Shown: one piece after another, positions 44,067 through 52,231 of the stretch | How the letters are laid out: every line of letters begins with the position of its first letter | How positions within the stretch are numbered: the first letter of the stretch is position 1 | Assembly (NCBI RefSeq): GCF_001399685.1 | Contig: NZ_JTHN01000098.1 | Location: 17,401-81,400 of the forward strand | Length of the DNA: 64,000 nt | Reading direction: 5' to 3' | DNA from: Paenibacillus sp. A3 | Lineage (GTDB): Bacteria; Bacillota; Bacilli; Paenibacillales; NBRC-103111 | Position numbers and translations under genes: made by a program | Notes under the pieces: generated by a model | Told to the model about the DNA's origin: nothing | Databases searched by the model: none | The model's input: the letters and a program-made list of their open reading frames with translations, nothing else

Positions 44067-45008
44067 CTGAACAGACAACTTCAGGCTTATGCGCTAAATC
44101 TGAAATGGAACCCGGTTCCTTTTATCCTTGCATCCTTAAAGGGTGTCTCCCAAGTGATCCTGATCGAGAATGCCTGGACAGGCTTCATCATTGTCATCGC
44201 CTTGGCGACTGTTCATGTCAAGCTGGGCGTGGTCGCACTTCTGTCCGCCATGATCGGCACCTTGGTCGGCTATATGGGCGGGGCCGACAAGTCGGCCGTT
44301 CATCAGGGATTGTTCGGATTTAATGCCGTTCTGACCGGGCTTGGTTTATCCGTCTTCCTGACGGCCAATCTCGCTACGATTCTGGGGGCAGCCGCCCTAG
44401 GCACATTATGTACGGCTGCGTTCATGCATTTGTTCAAGCGCACCAACATACCGGTCCTTACCTTCCCGTATACAGTGGTGACTTGGCTCTTCCTGCTGGC
44501 ATCGTATCATTTGAATGCGCTCCGGCTTGACCCGGGGCTGATTCCCCAAGATCTTGCCCACTGGCATATGAACACCGCCGGGAGAATTGATTTGGCTTCG
44601 GGCTTGCTCAACGGAATTGATCAGATCTATTTCCAGACGGGCTTCTTGTCCGGAATTCTCATTCTCCTTGGAGTATTTTGGGCAAATTGGCGCTTGGGGC
44701 TAATGGCGGTCATGGGGACCGCCATCGCCTGGCTGACGGCTGACTTGATGGGAGCGGAAATTACGAATCTGAACCTCGGGATATTCGGGTATAACGCGGT
44801 TTTGACGATGATGGCGGTATCCTCTGTATTCCACACCAGGGAGCGTCCGGCGCTGCTGGTTGGCCTGCTGGCTGCCGTCAGTACCGTACCCGTGACGGCC
44901 GGATTGAATACGTGGTTTCAGGCGTATGGACTGCCGATCCTGACGCTGCCTTTTGTTATTGTGACTTGGATTTTTCTCGGTGCCCGGCAGGTGCTGCCGA
45001 AATTATAA
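44067..45008 (+). CDS. Urea transporter (UT family), unusual start codon
   Basis: The 313-residue membrane protein is a urea channel: NPVPFILASLKGVSQVILIE at the start and the duplicated FGFNAVLTGLGLSVFL/FGYNAVLTMMAVSSVF repeat. The family opening is coded upstream of the first canonical start (GTG 44154), directly behind AAAGGAGGAATT, where only CTG (44067) or ATT (44064) are available in frame. CTG (or ATT) initiation is therefore likely. GTG 44154 would cut off the first 29 residues. It completes the urea-use operon by importing substrate. Confidence 0.85.
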   Translation: MNRQLQAYALNLKWNPVPFILASLKGVSQVILIENAWTGFIIVIALATVHVKLGVVALLSAMIGTLVGYMGGADKSAVHQGLFGFNAVLTGLGLSVFLTANLATILGAAALGTLCTAAFMHLFKRTNIPVLTFPYTVVTWLFLLASYHLNALRLDPGLIPQDLAHWHMNTAGRIDLASGLLNGIDQIYFQTGFLSGILILLGVFWANWRLGLMAVMGTAIAWLTADLMGAEITNLNLGIFGYNAVLTMMAVSSVFHTRERPALLVGLLAAVSTVPVTAGLNTWFQAYGLPILTLPFVIVTWIFLGARQVLPKL

Positions 45009-45018
45009 CGGGGCAGTA

Positions 45019-45067
45019 AAGCCCGGCAACAGACACTTGATGCAAAGGGTGCTGATGCCGGGCTTTT
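45019..45067 (+). terminator. Terminator of the urease/transport operon
   Basis: AAGCCCGGC pairs with GCCGGGCTT over a long loop, followed by TTT, 10 bp after the urea transporter stop. The stretch from here to 45247 holds no gene; it is AT-rich and should contain the promoter of the azole-peptide cluster. Confidence 0.8.
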
Positions 45068-45247
45068 CCAAGTGCGAATAAAGTAAATAATTGTAAACAA
45101 AACCAAAATATATAGTAAAAAGAGCCTATTCTTATTTTCAAGCTCCTATGCTATTTTTAATTGGGATAAAAATTATTTATTTGGATTTAATTACATTTAT
45201 TGGTTCGGGCGTTTCGCAGCCTCGATGGGATAGGGGGCGTTTTAAGG

Positions 45248-46192
45248 TTGGCACAAACCATAGCGGCGGTAAATCTCAAAGAAGTTACCAAGCGATACGG
45301 GTCTGTCACTTCCGTAGAAGGTCTTACCTTACGGATTGAGGAAGGAGAAATTTTCGGCATTCTCGGTCCGAACGGGGCGGGAAAGACGACGACGCTTGAG
45401 AGCATCGTCGGCATGAGAAACCCGACCAGCGGAACCATTCGCATTTTTGAATGGGATGCACAGTCGGACCGCAACGCGATCAAAAAAATAATAGGCGTAC
45501 AGCCCCAGGAGGCCAGTCTTTTGCCTCATTTAACGGTGAAGGAGACCTTAAAGCTATTTTCAAGCTTTTACGGACATGGCCTGGATTACCGCGAACTGAT
45601 TCCGCTAACCGGTCTGGAAGATAAAGCGGACACCTTGGTCAAAAATTTATCGGGCGGACAGAAGCAAAGAGTGCTGATTGCCGTTGCTTTAGTTTCCGAC
45701 CCGAAAATTTTATTTTTGGACGAGCCCACCAGCTCGCTCGACCCCAGAGCAAGACGCGATTTATGGGAGGCGATTTTGGCGTTTCGAAAGAGAAAGCGGA
45801 CGGTCGTTTTGACTACCCACTCGATGGAAGAAGCCGAAGCGCTGTGCAATCGGGTGGCGATTATGAATCAAGGGAGGATGATCGCCTTAGGCACGCCGGA
45901 CGAATTAATCCATACCTACTGTACCGAAAAAATCGTTCAGTTCTACACGGAAGACGAGTGCGATCTGAAATGGATCGAATCGTTTCCCGAAATTAGCTCA
46001 GCCGCTCAGGACCGCGCTTCCGGCAGGACAAGGGTAGCTTTGGTCTCGACGAATTCGGACGCTACCGTAGCGCGCTTGTGCAGCGGCCAGTTTAATATCG
46101 GGAGCTGGACGCATTTGCTGATCAAACGGGGAAATCTGGAGGACGTCTTTTTGGAGCTGACCGGCAAATCTCTGACAGGAGAGGGAGCATGA
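45248..46192 (+). CDS. ABC transporter ATPase of the azole-peptide cluster
   Basis: The 314-residue ATPase has Walker A GPNGAGKTT (about 40-48), Q-loop IGVQPQEASL, signature SGGQKQR, Walker B ILFLDEPTSSLD and H-loop TTHSMEEAE, then a C-terminal regulatory extension as in CcmA/DrrA-type ATPases. TTG at 45248 is the best start (GATAGGGGGCG upstream); earlier codons have no ribosome site. It overlaps the permease gene by four bases. Expected to export the modified peptide or give self-protection. Confidence 0.9.
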   Translation: MAQTIAAVNLKEVTKRYGSVTSVEGLTLRIEEGEIFGILGPNGAGKTTTLESIVGMRNPTSGTIRIFEWDAQSDRNAIKKIIGVQPQEASLLPHLTVKETLKLFSSFYGHGLDYRELIPLTGLEDKADTLVKNLSGGQKQRVLIAVALVSDPKILFLDEPTSSLDPRARRDLWEAILAFRKRKRTVVLTTHSMEEAEALCNRVAIMNQGRMIALGTPDELIHTYCTEKIVQFYTEDECDLKWIESFPEISSAAQDRASGRTRVALVSTNSDATVARLCSGQFNIGSWTHLLIKRGNLEDVFLELTGKSLTGEGA

Positions 46193-47343
46193 ACAAAGCG
46201 AGTATCAAGACGAACTGGAATGCGTTTATCCAGCTGTTTCTTATGAATTATCGGGAATTGGTACGCGATAGGACGACGTTTTTCTTTGTGCTTGTCTTTC
46301 CCTTTATGTTTATTGCTTTATTTGCTTTCATTTCTTATCAATCCCAGCCTGCCCCGATCAAGGTAGGGATCGTGATGGCATCCGGAAGCGACGCTAAGGT
46401 GCAAAGTCTGACGGAACAGCTTCGGCAGCATGACCGTTTTCAGGTATCGAATGCCGAAGAAGCGGAGCTGAACGCCAAATTTGCGAAGAAAGAGCTGGAT
46501 GCCGCCGTTGTATTGCCGCGCACGCTGGACGCGCAAGGATCGGTCAGACTGGTCTACGACCGGAATAAAGAAGATCTCGTTCTGATTTTGAAAAGCTTGC
46601 TATACGATCAGCTTCATCCGACCGGCGGACCGCAGATGGTAACAGAGCCGATAGGGGACGCAAGGAAGCCGTTCGACATATTAAAGTTTACCTTCCCCTC
46701 CGTCTTGATTCTGGCTTTTCTTTCTTTAAGCCTTACGGGAACTTCCGTTCCGATTATTCAAATGAGGCAAAGAGGGAGCTTGCGGTTGTTTGCCCTGACG
46801 CCCGTGAATCGGTTTAACCTGGTCGCATCGCAAATTTTGGTCAGGGCCGTCATTGCAATGATTCAAGTGGCGATCATGCTGGTCTACAGTTTTCAAACCG
46901 GCATAGTGACCGCGGAGTCCGTGCCCGGAATATTAATGGTCTCCGGTTTTGGGCTGCTGATGTTTTTTTCCTTGGGCTATATGCTCGGAGGAATGCTCCG
47001 CTCCCAGGAAGCGGTTAACGGCGTTATCGGACTGATTATGGGGCCTTTAATGATTGTTTGCGGTTTATTTTACCCGCTGGAATGGATGCCTCCTTTGATT
47101 AGAACGTTCTCGCAGTACGTGCCCTTAACTTATTTCGGCGACGGCTTAAGGAAATTCGTCAATACCGGGACGGAAGCGATGGCGTCTTTATTTGTCGATT
47201 GTTTGGTGATGACGTCGACGGCGGCGCTGTTTCTGGTCATCGCTCTGTATACTTTTCAGTGGGACGATCGTTCCGATCAAGAAAGAGGCCGTCGTAAGGA
47301 CGCCCGCAAAAATGCCAAAAAATTGTTCCGGATCGGAGGATGA
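46189..47343 (+). CDS. ABC-2 permease of the azole-peptide cluster
   Basis: The 384-residue permease has one N-terminal helix (about 28-48), an extracytoplasmic domain (about 50-165) and five helices in the C-terminal half, with a basic Arg/Lys tail. This is the DrrB/YhgE-like ABC-2 layout of exporters found with LAP clusters (compare SagGHI). It overlaps both neighbours by about four bases (ATGA type), which binds it firmly to the biosynthetic operon. Confidence 0.88.
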   Translation: MNKASIKTNWNAFIQLFLMNYRELVRDRTTFFFVLVFPFMFIALFAFISYQSQPAPIKVGIVMASGSDAKVQSLTEQLRQHDRFQVSNAEEAELNAKFAKKELDAAVVLPRTLDAQGSVRLVYDRNKEDLVLILKSLLYDQLHPTGGPQMVTEPIGDARKPFDILKFTFPSVLILAFLSLSLTGTSVPIIQMRQRGSLRLFALTPVNRFNLVASQILVRAVIAMIQVAIMLVYSFQTGIVTAESVPGILMVSGFGLLMFFSLGYMLGGMLRSQEAVNGVIGLIMGPLMIVCGLFYPLEWMPPLIRTFSQYVPLTYFGDGLRKFVNTGTEAMASLFVDCLVMTSTAALFLVIALYTFQWDDRSDQERGRRKDARKNAKKLFRIGG

Positions 47344-47345
47344 CC

Positions 47346-48623
47346 ATGCATTTTGTCGAAAAGCTGGTTCAACCCATCGGCGGGCTGCTGCAAAACGTGA
47401 TTTCCCTGCCCCCGCTGCCGGGTGAACCCTCATACGAAGTGTATAGCGGATTAACGGGAAATATATCCGCCGTGATTCCCACGATGGCTTTCTCCGCCGA
47501 CGGCGCGGGCAGCGGCTTGACCGGGGAGGAAGCCAGATTAAGAGCGGTTGCCGAAACGCTGGAGCGTTATGCGAGCTGTGTCTACGACGAGAAGCAAATG
47601 ATTTGGGCGACGGGCCGGGAGCTGGAAGGAGAAGCTTTGGATTTGGATCGTATCCCCAGGTGCTCGGACTCGGAGCTGTGCCATCCGCGATGTCCGCTGC
47701 AAAAGCCGGATAAGAACCTCCCCATCCGATGGGTGCGGGGCCTTTCCTTAACCGACGGGCGCTTGGTTTGGCTGCCGGCGATCATGGTCTATCTCAACTT
47801 CGATACGATGAGTGCGGGGGAGAACATATGGCTGCCGATCTCTACCGGCTGTGCGGCCCACCGTACTCTGGAACAGGCGCTGCTAGGCGCCATCTGCGAG
47901 GTGATCGAGCGCGATGCGATTGCGGTCACTTGGCTGCAGCAATTGGAGCTGCCCAGGCTTCGTCTGGATGCTTATCCGGAATGGGTGCAGCCCTATCTGG
48001 ACAATTTGAAGCGAAATCGACACGTTCAACAAATTTTTTTCGATGCCATGACCGACATTGGAATCCCTACGTTTTACAGCGTTCAACTTGCCCCTCACAA
48101 TAAGCAATTAGCCGCCATGGTTATGTGCTCCACTGAACTCAATCCCTATCACGCATTGACAAAACTAATGAGAGAATCCGCATCATCCCGCATCGCGTTG
48201 CAGAACGGAATGAAGCACCCGAAACATCTGGACGATTTTATGAAAGTATACGATGGCGCCACCTATATGGGCAGTCATGAAAGATTATCGGCCTATGACT
48301 TTCTGCTCCGAACCCCGGCAAGCAAGAATTTATCCGGAATTCGCGCGCTGGATACGGGGCATCCGGGAACCGATCTCGCGAATCTGGTGAACCGGCTGAA
48401 GTCCAAAGGACACGAGGTGTTTGCGGTAGATCTGACCACGGATGAAGCCAAAAGAGCGGGATTATATGCCGTACGGGTGATTATTCCGACCTTGATGCCC
48501 CTGTCGTTCAGCTATCGGGCCCGTTTTTTGGGAACTCCCCGTTTATATGAAGCGCCCAAACTCATGGGGCATGCCGTACGAGGGGAACAAGAACTTAACG
48601 CTTGGCCGCAGCCATTTGCGTAA
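47346..48623 (+). CDS. YcaO-type cyclodehydratase (D protein)
   Basis: The 425-residue YcaO enzyme ATP-dependently converts Cys, Ser and Thr of a precursor peptide to azolines. ATP-site acidic residues are visible in EARLRAVAETLERYAS and LLGAICEVIERDAIA; the STGCAAH segment and the C-terminal VRGEQELNAWPQPFA are as in TOMM YcaO proteins, the end being a variant of the PxPxP terminus. ATG 47346 has GGAGG at six bases; an ATG two codons earlier overlaps the permease stop. YcaO needs a partner protein for leader recognition, supplied by the two genes that follow. Confidence 0.93.
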   Translation: MHFVEKLVQPIGGLLQNVISLPPLPGEPSYEVYSGLTGNISAVIPTMAFSADGAGSGLTGEEARLRAVAETLERYASCVYDEKQMIWATGRELEGEALDLDRIPRCSDSELCHPRCPLQKPDKNLPIRWVRGLSLTDGRLVWLPAIMVYLNFDTMSAGENIWLPISTGCAAHRTLEQALLGAICEVIERDAIAVTWLQQLELPRLRLDAYPEWVQPYLDNLKRNRHVQQIFFDAMTDIGIPTFYSVQLAPHNKQLAAMVMCSTELNPYHALTKLMRESASSRIALQNGMKHPKHLDDFMKVYDGATYMGSHERLSAYDFLLRTPASKNLSGIRALDTGHPGTDLANLVNRLKSKGHEVFAVDLTTDEAKRAGLYAVRVIIPTLMPLSFSYRARFLGTPRLYEAPKLMGHAVRGEQELNAWPQPFA

Positions 48624-48638
48624 GGAGTGAAGCGGAAA

Positions 48639-49280
48639 ATGGAAACGGTTCATATCATCGCTGCGGGCGCTTTTGGAATGGAAGTCGCCCGGAGGCTCGA
48701 AGCTAAAATGCAAGATGTCGTCATTACGCAAGCGGACGAAAACGGGATATATTACCCTGCCAGTTGGCCGCATGCCCGGCTCCATATCGTGGCTTCATGG
48801 CGTCCGGTGACCTCGCTTGGCCGATTAATGGACAAGCTGTCTGGCGCTTGGAAAACGCCGTGGGTCCCGATCATCATGGATCACCCCGCCCTAACGATCG
48901 GTCCGGTCGTCGTACCCGGACAAGAAGGATGCTACACCTGTTTTTCCAAACGGCAAATTCAGCATGCTCCACACGGGAAGTATATCCTTGAGTCCCAGGA
49001 TATATATGTCCGGGATTTCCGGCTGGGTCCCCAAGGGTTCCTGCAAGCGCATGCCGGAATGGCGGTCCACTTGTTTTTGGATATAGAGCGCCGGATGCGG
49101 CGCAACATGAAGAATGAGGCGGGTACCGTCTACGAGATTCATGTGATCCGGGGAACGACCCGCAAAGGAAAAGTGACCGGGTTCCACAGTTGTCCGCATT
49201 GCGGCTTGCAAAGGGAGGAAGCGACACGAAGCTATGACGTGCTGCTGGATAAGTATGAGTCCATATTTACTCAAGGGTGA
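48639..49280 (+). CDS. Cysteine-rich ThiF/ocin-like partner of YcaO
   Basis: The 213-residue protein starts METVHIIAAGAFGMEVARRL, a Rossmann-type GxGxxG-like opening (AAGAFG), and holds two Cys pairs: CYTCFSKRQIQ (about residue 98) and HSCPHCGL (about 183). Those suggest a structural zinc as in the C-protein/E1-like scaffold of TOMM cyclodehydratases. It resembles the putative thiazole-bacteriocin maturation proteins found beside YcaO. AAGGAGTGA precedes ATG 48639. Probably a scaffold rather than a catalyst, since no E1 ATP-site Arg or catalytic Cys context is clear. Confidence 0.7.
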   Translation: METVHIIAAGAFGMEVARRLEAKMQDVVITQADENGIYYPASWPHARLHIVASWRPVTSLGRLMDKLSGAWKTPWVPIIMDHPALTIGPVVVPGQEGCYTCFSKRQIQHAPHGKYILESQDIYVRDFRLGPQGFLQAHAGMAVHLFLDIERRMRRNMKNEAGTVYEIHVIRGTTRKGKVTGFHSCPHCGLQREEATRSYDVLLDKYESIFTQG

Positions 49281-49292
49281 GGTGCCGAACCG

Positions 49293-51011
49293 ATGATAAC
49301 AGCCCATAAGATTGATGCGGTGCACATGGCCAACGCTATTCGGAACGATATGCAATTTCGCGTGCCGGTTTACCCGCGGTTTCTTCGGGAAGTCGCGATG
49401 CTTCCGCTTTCCGGCCAGAAATTTCTCTTTGAAGGGACGGAGGAACGGCAAGTTTTGGGCGGCAAATCGACCGGTACCCTTTTGCCGGTTTTATTGCCAC
49501 TGCTGGACGGGACCCGGACTCTGGACGACCTGCAACATGCGCTTCCTGCCTGCAGCAAGGAGGTTTTGTATCAAACCGTTGTTTTTTTGTATGCGCGGGG
49601 GTTATTGGAGGATGCGGCGGCAGATCACGCTATCGACACAAGCCGATACGACAAGGAGACGCTTAACTATTTCCGGCGGCATGTGGATACGACCCGAGTC
49701 AACCGAAGCGGGGCCGAGGCCATATACCGACTGTCGCAAGCGAAACTGGAAATCTTCGCGCCTTCTCCATGGGGAAGCCTGCTTGAGCAGGAGCTCAGGC
49801 AGATCGGATTGACCGATGTTCGCGTTCGTTTGCCGGGGGAAGTCTTTCCTTTGGAGGGGGAGGCTTCGCTGATGGTTGTGTTTAACGACGGCTCTTTTCA
49901 GCCGGAGCAGATGCGGGAGCTGGATCAATTTTGCGCCGGGCATCGTATTCGCTGGCTGCTTAGCGAAGTATCCGGGGAAAAAGGGGAGCTGTTTTACTTC
50001 GAGCGGGGAGAGACCCCTTGTTATTGCTGTATTGAGAAGGCTCACCCGCGCATGCATCGGACGATCAGGCGGGAATCCGACATGACGGAGTTCTGGGTCT
50101 GCGTCACCCTCCAGGAAATCATCTACTGCCTCAGCCGGATCAATCCTCTGTTTTCCGGACAGTATGTGTATGAACTCGATTTCGGGAATTGGGAAACCCG
50201 TCAGCTTCGATTGCCTTTTGTTCCCGGATGCCGCTGCCGTCCCATCGATCGTTTCATATGCGAAGAAGTGCCTCTGGCCGTCGTCTATGAACATTCGGTC
50301 GCTTTTCCGTCGCACAACCTGACCACGCCCAAAAGTCATCAGATCCACTATAGAGCGAGCAATACCGAGCTGATACGAAGCTTTAAACGAGTTACGAATT
50401 TTCCCATGCTAGACTTGCCGCCTTACTGCGAGCTTCCAAGGCCAGAGAAAAGAACGCTGCCAAGCTTGGCGAACGGACAAACCTCGTCAACACTGTCCCC
50501 GCCGGTTACGCTGCCTCAACTTGCACTGCTCGCCCTGTACGGCGCGGGGATCAAATCAATGGAGAACGGACAAGTCAATCGATGGTCCGCCACAGGCGGC
50601 AATTTAGGCTCGGTCGAGCTTTATCTGATCGTTCGCCGCGTGGAAGGGATTGGGGCTGGAGTATATTTTTATGAGCCCCAGAAGCATTCGCTAGCCTGGA
50701 TCGAGGCGTTGTCCGGAGAACAAGCGGAGGCCCTGATTAGGGAAGCGGTTGAAACCGCAACGGGGAATGCGCCTGCCGTATTGCTCGTCGCGGCTTCCAA
50801 CGTGGGAAAGGTATCCGTGAAATACAACTCCTTTAGCTATCGGATCGCATGCCTGGACGCGGGGGTCGCCTTGGCTCAGATGAGCGTAACCGCCAATGGC
50901 CTGGACTTGCCTAACGAAGTGATTACCCGATGGGACGATTACGTTCTTGCCGACTGCTTGCGGCTTATGCCGAAAAGCGAGACGATTTCGGGAGCGCTGG
51001 CGATCTATTAG
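49293..51011 (+). CDS. Fusion: leader-binding/ThiF-like C protein plus nitroreductase domain
   Basis: The 572-residue protein has three parts. Residues about 25-125 look like a PqqD/RRE-type leader-binding domain (KFLFEGTEERQVLGG, LLDGTRTLDDLQHAL). Residues about 140-330 are ThiF/ocin-like with zinc-type cysteines CYCC and CRC. Residues about 350-572 form a SagB-type nitroreductase half (RWSATGGNLGSVELYLIVRR). Such a join is unusual, because the C protein and dehydrogenase are normally separate. The following gene supplies a second nitroreductase domain, so the dehydrogenase may be a heterodimer. It overlaps nothing but starts 13 bp after the previous gene. Confidence 0.75.
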   Translation: MITAHKIDAVHMANAIRNDMQFRVPVYPRFLREVAMLPLSGQKFLFEGTEERQVLGGKSTGTLLPVLLPLLDGTRTLDDLQHALPACSKEVLYQTVVFLYARGLLEDAAADHAIDTSRYDKETLNYFRRHVDTTRVNRSGAEAIYRLSQAKLEIFAPSPWGSLLEQELRQIGLTDVRVRLPGEVFPLEGEASLMVVFNDGSFQPEQMRELDQFCAGHRIRWLLSEVSGEKGELFYFERGETPCYCCIEKAHPRMHRTIRRESDMTEFWVCVTLQEIIYCLSRINPLFSGQYVYELDFGNWETRQLRLPFVPGCRCRPIDRFICEEVPLAVVYEHSVAFPSHNLTTPKSHQIHYRASNTELIRSFKRVTNFPMLDLPPYCELPRPEKRTLPSLANGQTSSTLSPPVTLPQLALLALYGAGIKSMENGQVNRWSATGGNLGSVELYLIVRRVEGIGAGVYFYEPQKHSLAWIEALSGEQAEALIREAVETATGNAPAVLLVAASNVGKVSVKYNSFSYRIACLDAGVALAQMSVTANGLDLPNEVITRWDDYVLADCLRLMPKSETISGALAIY

Positions 51012-51027
51012 AAGGAGGTGCTTTTAC

Positions 51028-51741
51028 TTGCATTTCGAACCTTACCGGATTGTTACGGACTTGATTGAGGATACGAAAACGGCCTTGCCCAAACAAGCCT
51101 TTTCCGAAATCCCTCCGGCTTTATTGGGCCGCGGAGAAGCGCGCTCGTTGGAGGTTCCTCCGCTCGTACCGTTGCGTGAAGGCTCTCCCGTCTATCAGGC
51201 GATCGAAGCCAGAGAAGCTCTCCGCCAGTGGAGCGATAGCCCTGTCGACAAAGCGGATCTCTTCACGATCCTGCATTCCGCTTATCAGGGAGACGCTGCC
51301 GATTGGCGGGAAGAGCACGAGGCCGGATTGGACATTGGCTTGGTTGTATACGTTAGCAATGTGGAAAATGTTGCCCCGGCGCTTTACCGGTACTGCCCGT
51401 ATCGTCAGGAGCTGGAGAGGGCCGGAGCGATGGAGCCGGGAAAGCTGGAGCACATGGTTTTGCAGCGGGAATTTTCGTTAGCCTCGGCGATCGTCGTCAT
51501 TACCGGAAAACTGGGCGCGGTCTTATGCCGGCAGGGCAGCTCGGGACATCGCCAGCTGCTGGTGCGTGGAGGAATGGCAGCCCAGCGGATGTGGGTAGCC
51601 TCCCTGGCGTTAGGCTACGGCGGATGCGTCTTTGCGGGGATCGTTCAAAAATATCTTTATGAAACCGCGAAAATCGACGGGTATCGAGAAATGCAGCTTG
51701 TCGCCTACGCTTTTGGCCATCTCCCTCAGGAAAGGAGGTGA
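51028..51741 (+). CDS. SagB-type azoline dehydrogenase (B protein)
   Basis: The 237-residue FMN-dependent nitroreductase-fold enzyme has the start of that fold in the segment EAREALRQWSD and the characteristic GGMAAQRMWVASLALGYGG near the end. SagB/McbC enzymes oxidise thiazolines and oxazolines to aromatic azoles. The TTG start at 51028 has GAAGGAGG at nine bases. SagB-type proteins often have two such domains in one chain; here the first half sits in the upstream fusion. The stop is 5 bp before the first precursor peptide start. Confidence 0.85.
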   Translation: MHFEPYRIVTDLIEDTKTALPKQAFSEIPPALLGRGEARSLEVPPLVPLREGSPVYQAIEAREALRQWSDSPVDKADLFTILHSAYQGDAADWREEHEAGLDIGLVVYVSNVENVAPALYRYCPYRQELERAGAMEPGKLEHMVLQREFSLASAIVVITGKLGAVLCRQGSSGHRQLLVRGGMAAQRMWVASLALGYGGCVFAGIVQKYLYETAKIDGYREMQLVAYAFGHLPQERR

Positions 51742-51745
51742 GAAC

Positions 51746-51901
51746 ATGGAGAAGGAGTTGGAGCTGGATCTTTATGCGGAGGAGCTTTCCGAGCAAATGG
51801 ATACGGCTATCATTCTAGGCTGCTTTGGGACGGCGGGCACCCTCGGTACCGGAGGCGGATGCTTTGGTTCCGTAGGGACTTACGGCTGCCACGATTTTTA
51901 G
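51746..51901 (+). CDS. Azole-peptide precursor 1 (51 aa)
   Basis: A near-perfect ribosome site (AAAGGAGGTGAGAAC) leads to a 51-codon gene. The first about 20 residues form an acidic helical leader (ELELDLYAEELSEQMD). The core is Gly/Thr/Cys-rich: GCFGTAGTLGTGGGCFGSVG then TYGCHDF, with three Cys, one Ser and five Thr as possible heterocycle sites. It sits at the end of the modification genes and has a paralogue 42 bp downstream. It is therefore the substrate of the YcaO system by context; the modified product is unknown. Confidence 0.85.
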   Translation: MEKELELDLYAEELSEQMDTAIILGCFGTAGTLGTGGGCFGSVGTYGCHDF

Positions 51902-51943
51902 GCGAAGCGACGACAGGTGTTTTAATCAAGGGAGGCGCGAGCT

Positions 51944-52099
51944 ATGAAAAAGGAAATGGAGCTGGAATTGGATCTGTATGCGGAAGAACTCACTGAGCAA
52001 TTGGATGCCGCCGTCATCCTCAGTTGTTTGGGCACGGCGGGCAGTTTGGGGACGATTGGGGGCTCCTTTGGCACCGCCGGTACTTACGGTTCCTGGTAA
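51944..52099 (+). CDS. Azole-peptide precursor 2 (51 aa)
   Basis: The second precursor has its own GGGAGG and the same leader pattern (MELELDLYAEELTEQLDAAV). The core reads SCLGTAGSLGTIGGSFGTAG then TYGSW: one Cys only, with Ser replacing the second and third Cys of precursor 1 and Trp ending instead of HDF. Length and spacing are otherwise equal. The pair thus offers thiazole-rich and oxazole-rich substrates to one enzyme set. This could be a two-peptide product or two separate compounds. Confidence 0.85.
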   Translation: MKKEMELELDLYAEELTEQLDAAVILSCLGTAGSLGTIGGSFGTAGTYGSW

Positions 52100-52151
52100 C
52101 GGTTGTTTTAAGAAAATAGCGGCTTAATCTTTGAATGAAGTTTTCGAAACG

Positions 52152-52187
52152 GTGCTTCCAGGATGGTAAAGTTCTGGAGGCACTTTC
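52152..52187 (+). terminator. Attenuator-like hairpin after the precursors
   Basis: GTGC-TTCCAGGA pairs with TTCTGGAG-GCAC (one bulge) and is followed by TTTCCTTG. A partial terminator here would raise precursor mRNA over the downstream protease mRNA. Confidence 0.5.
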
Positions 52188-52231
52188 CTTGTTCGTTTTT
52201 TATTCTCCGGACAGGAGGGGGACCCTAAGGA

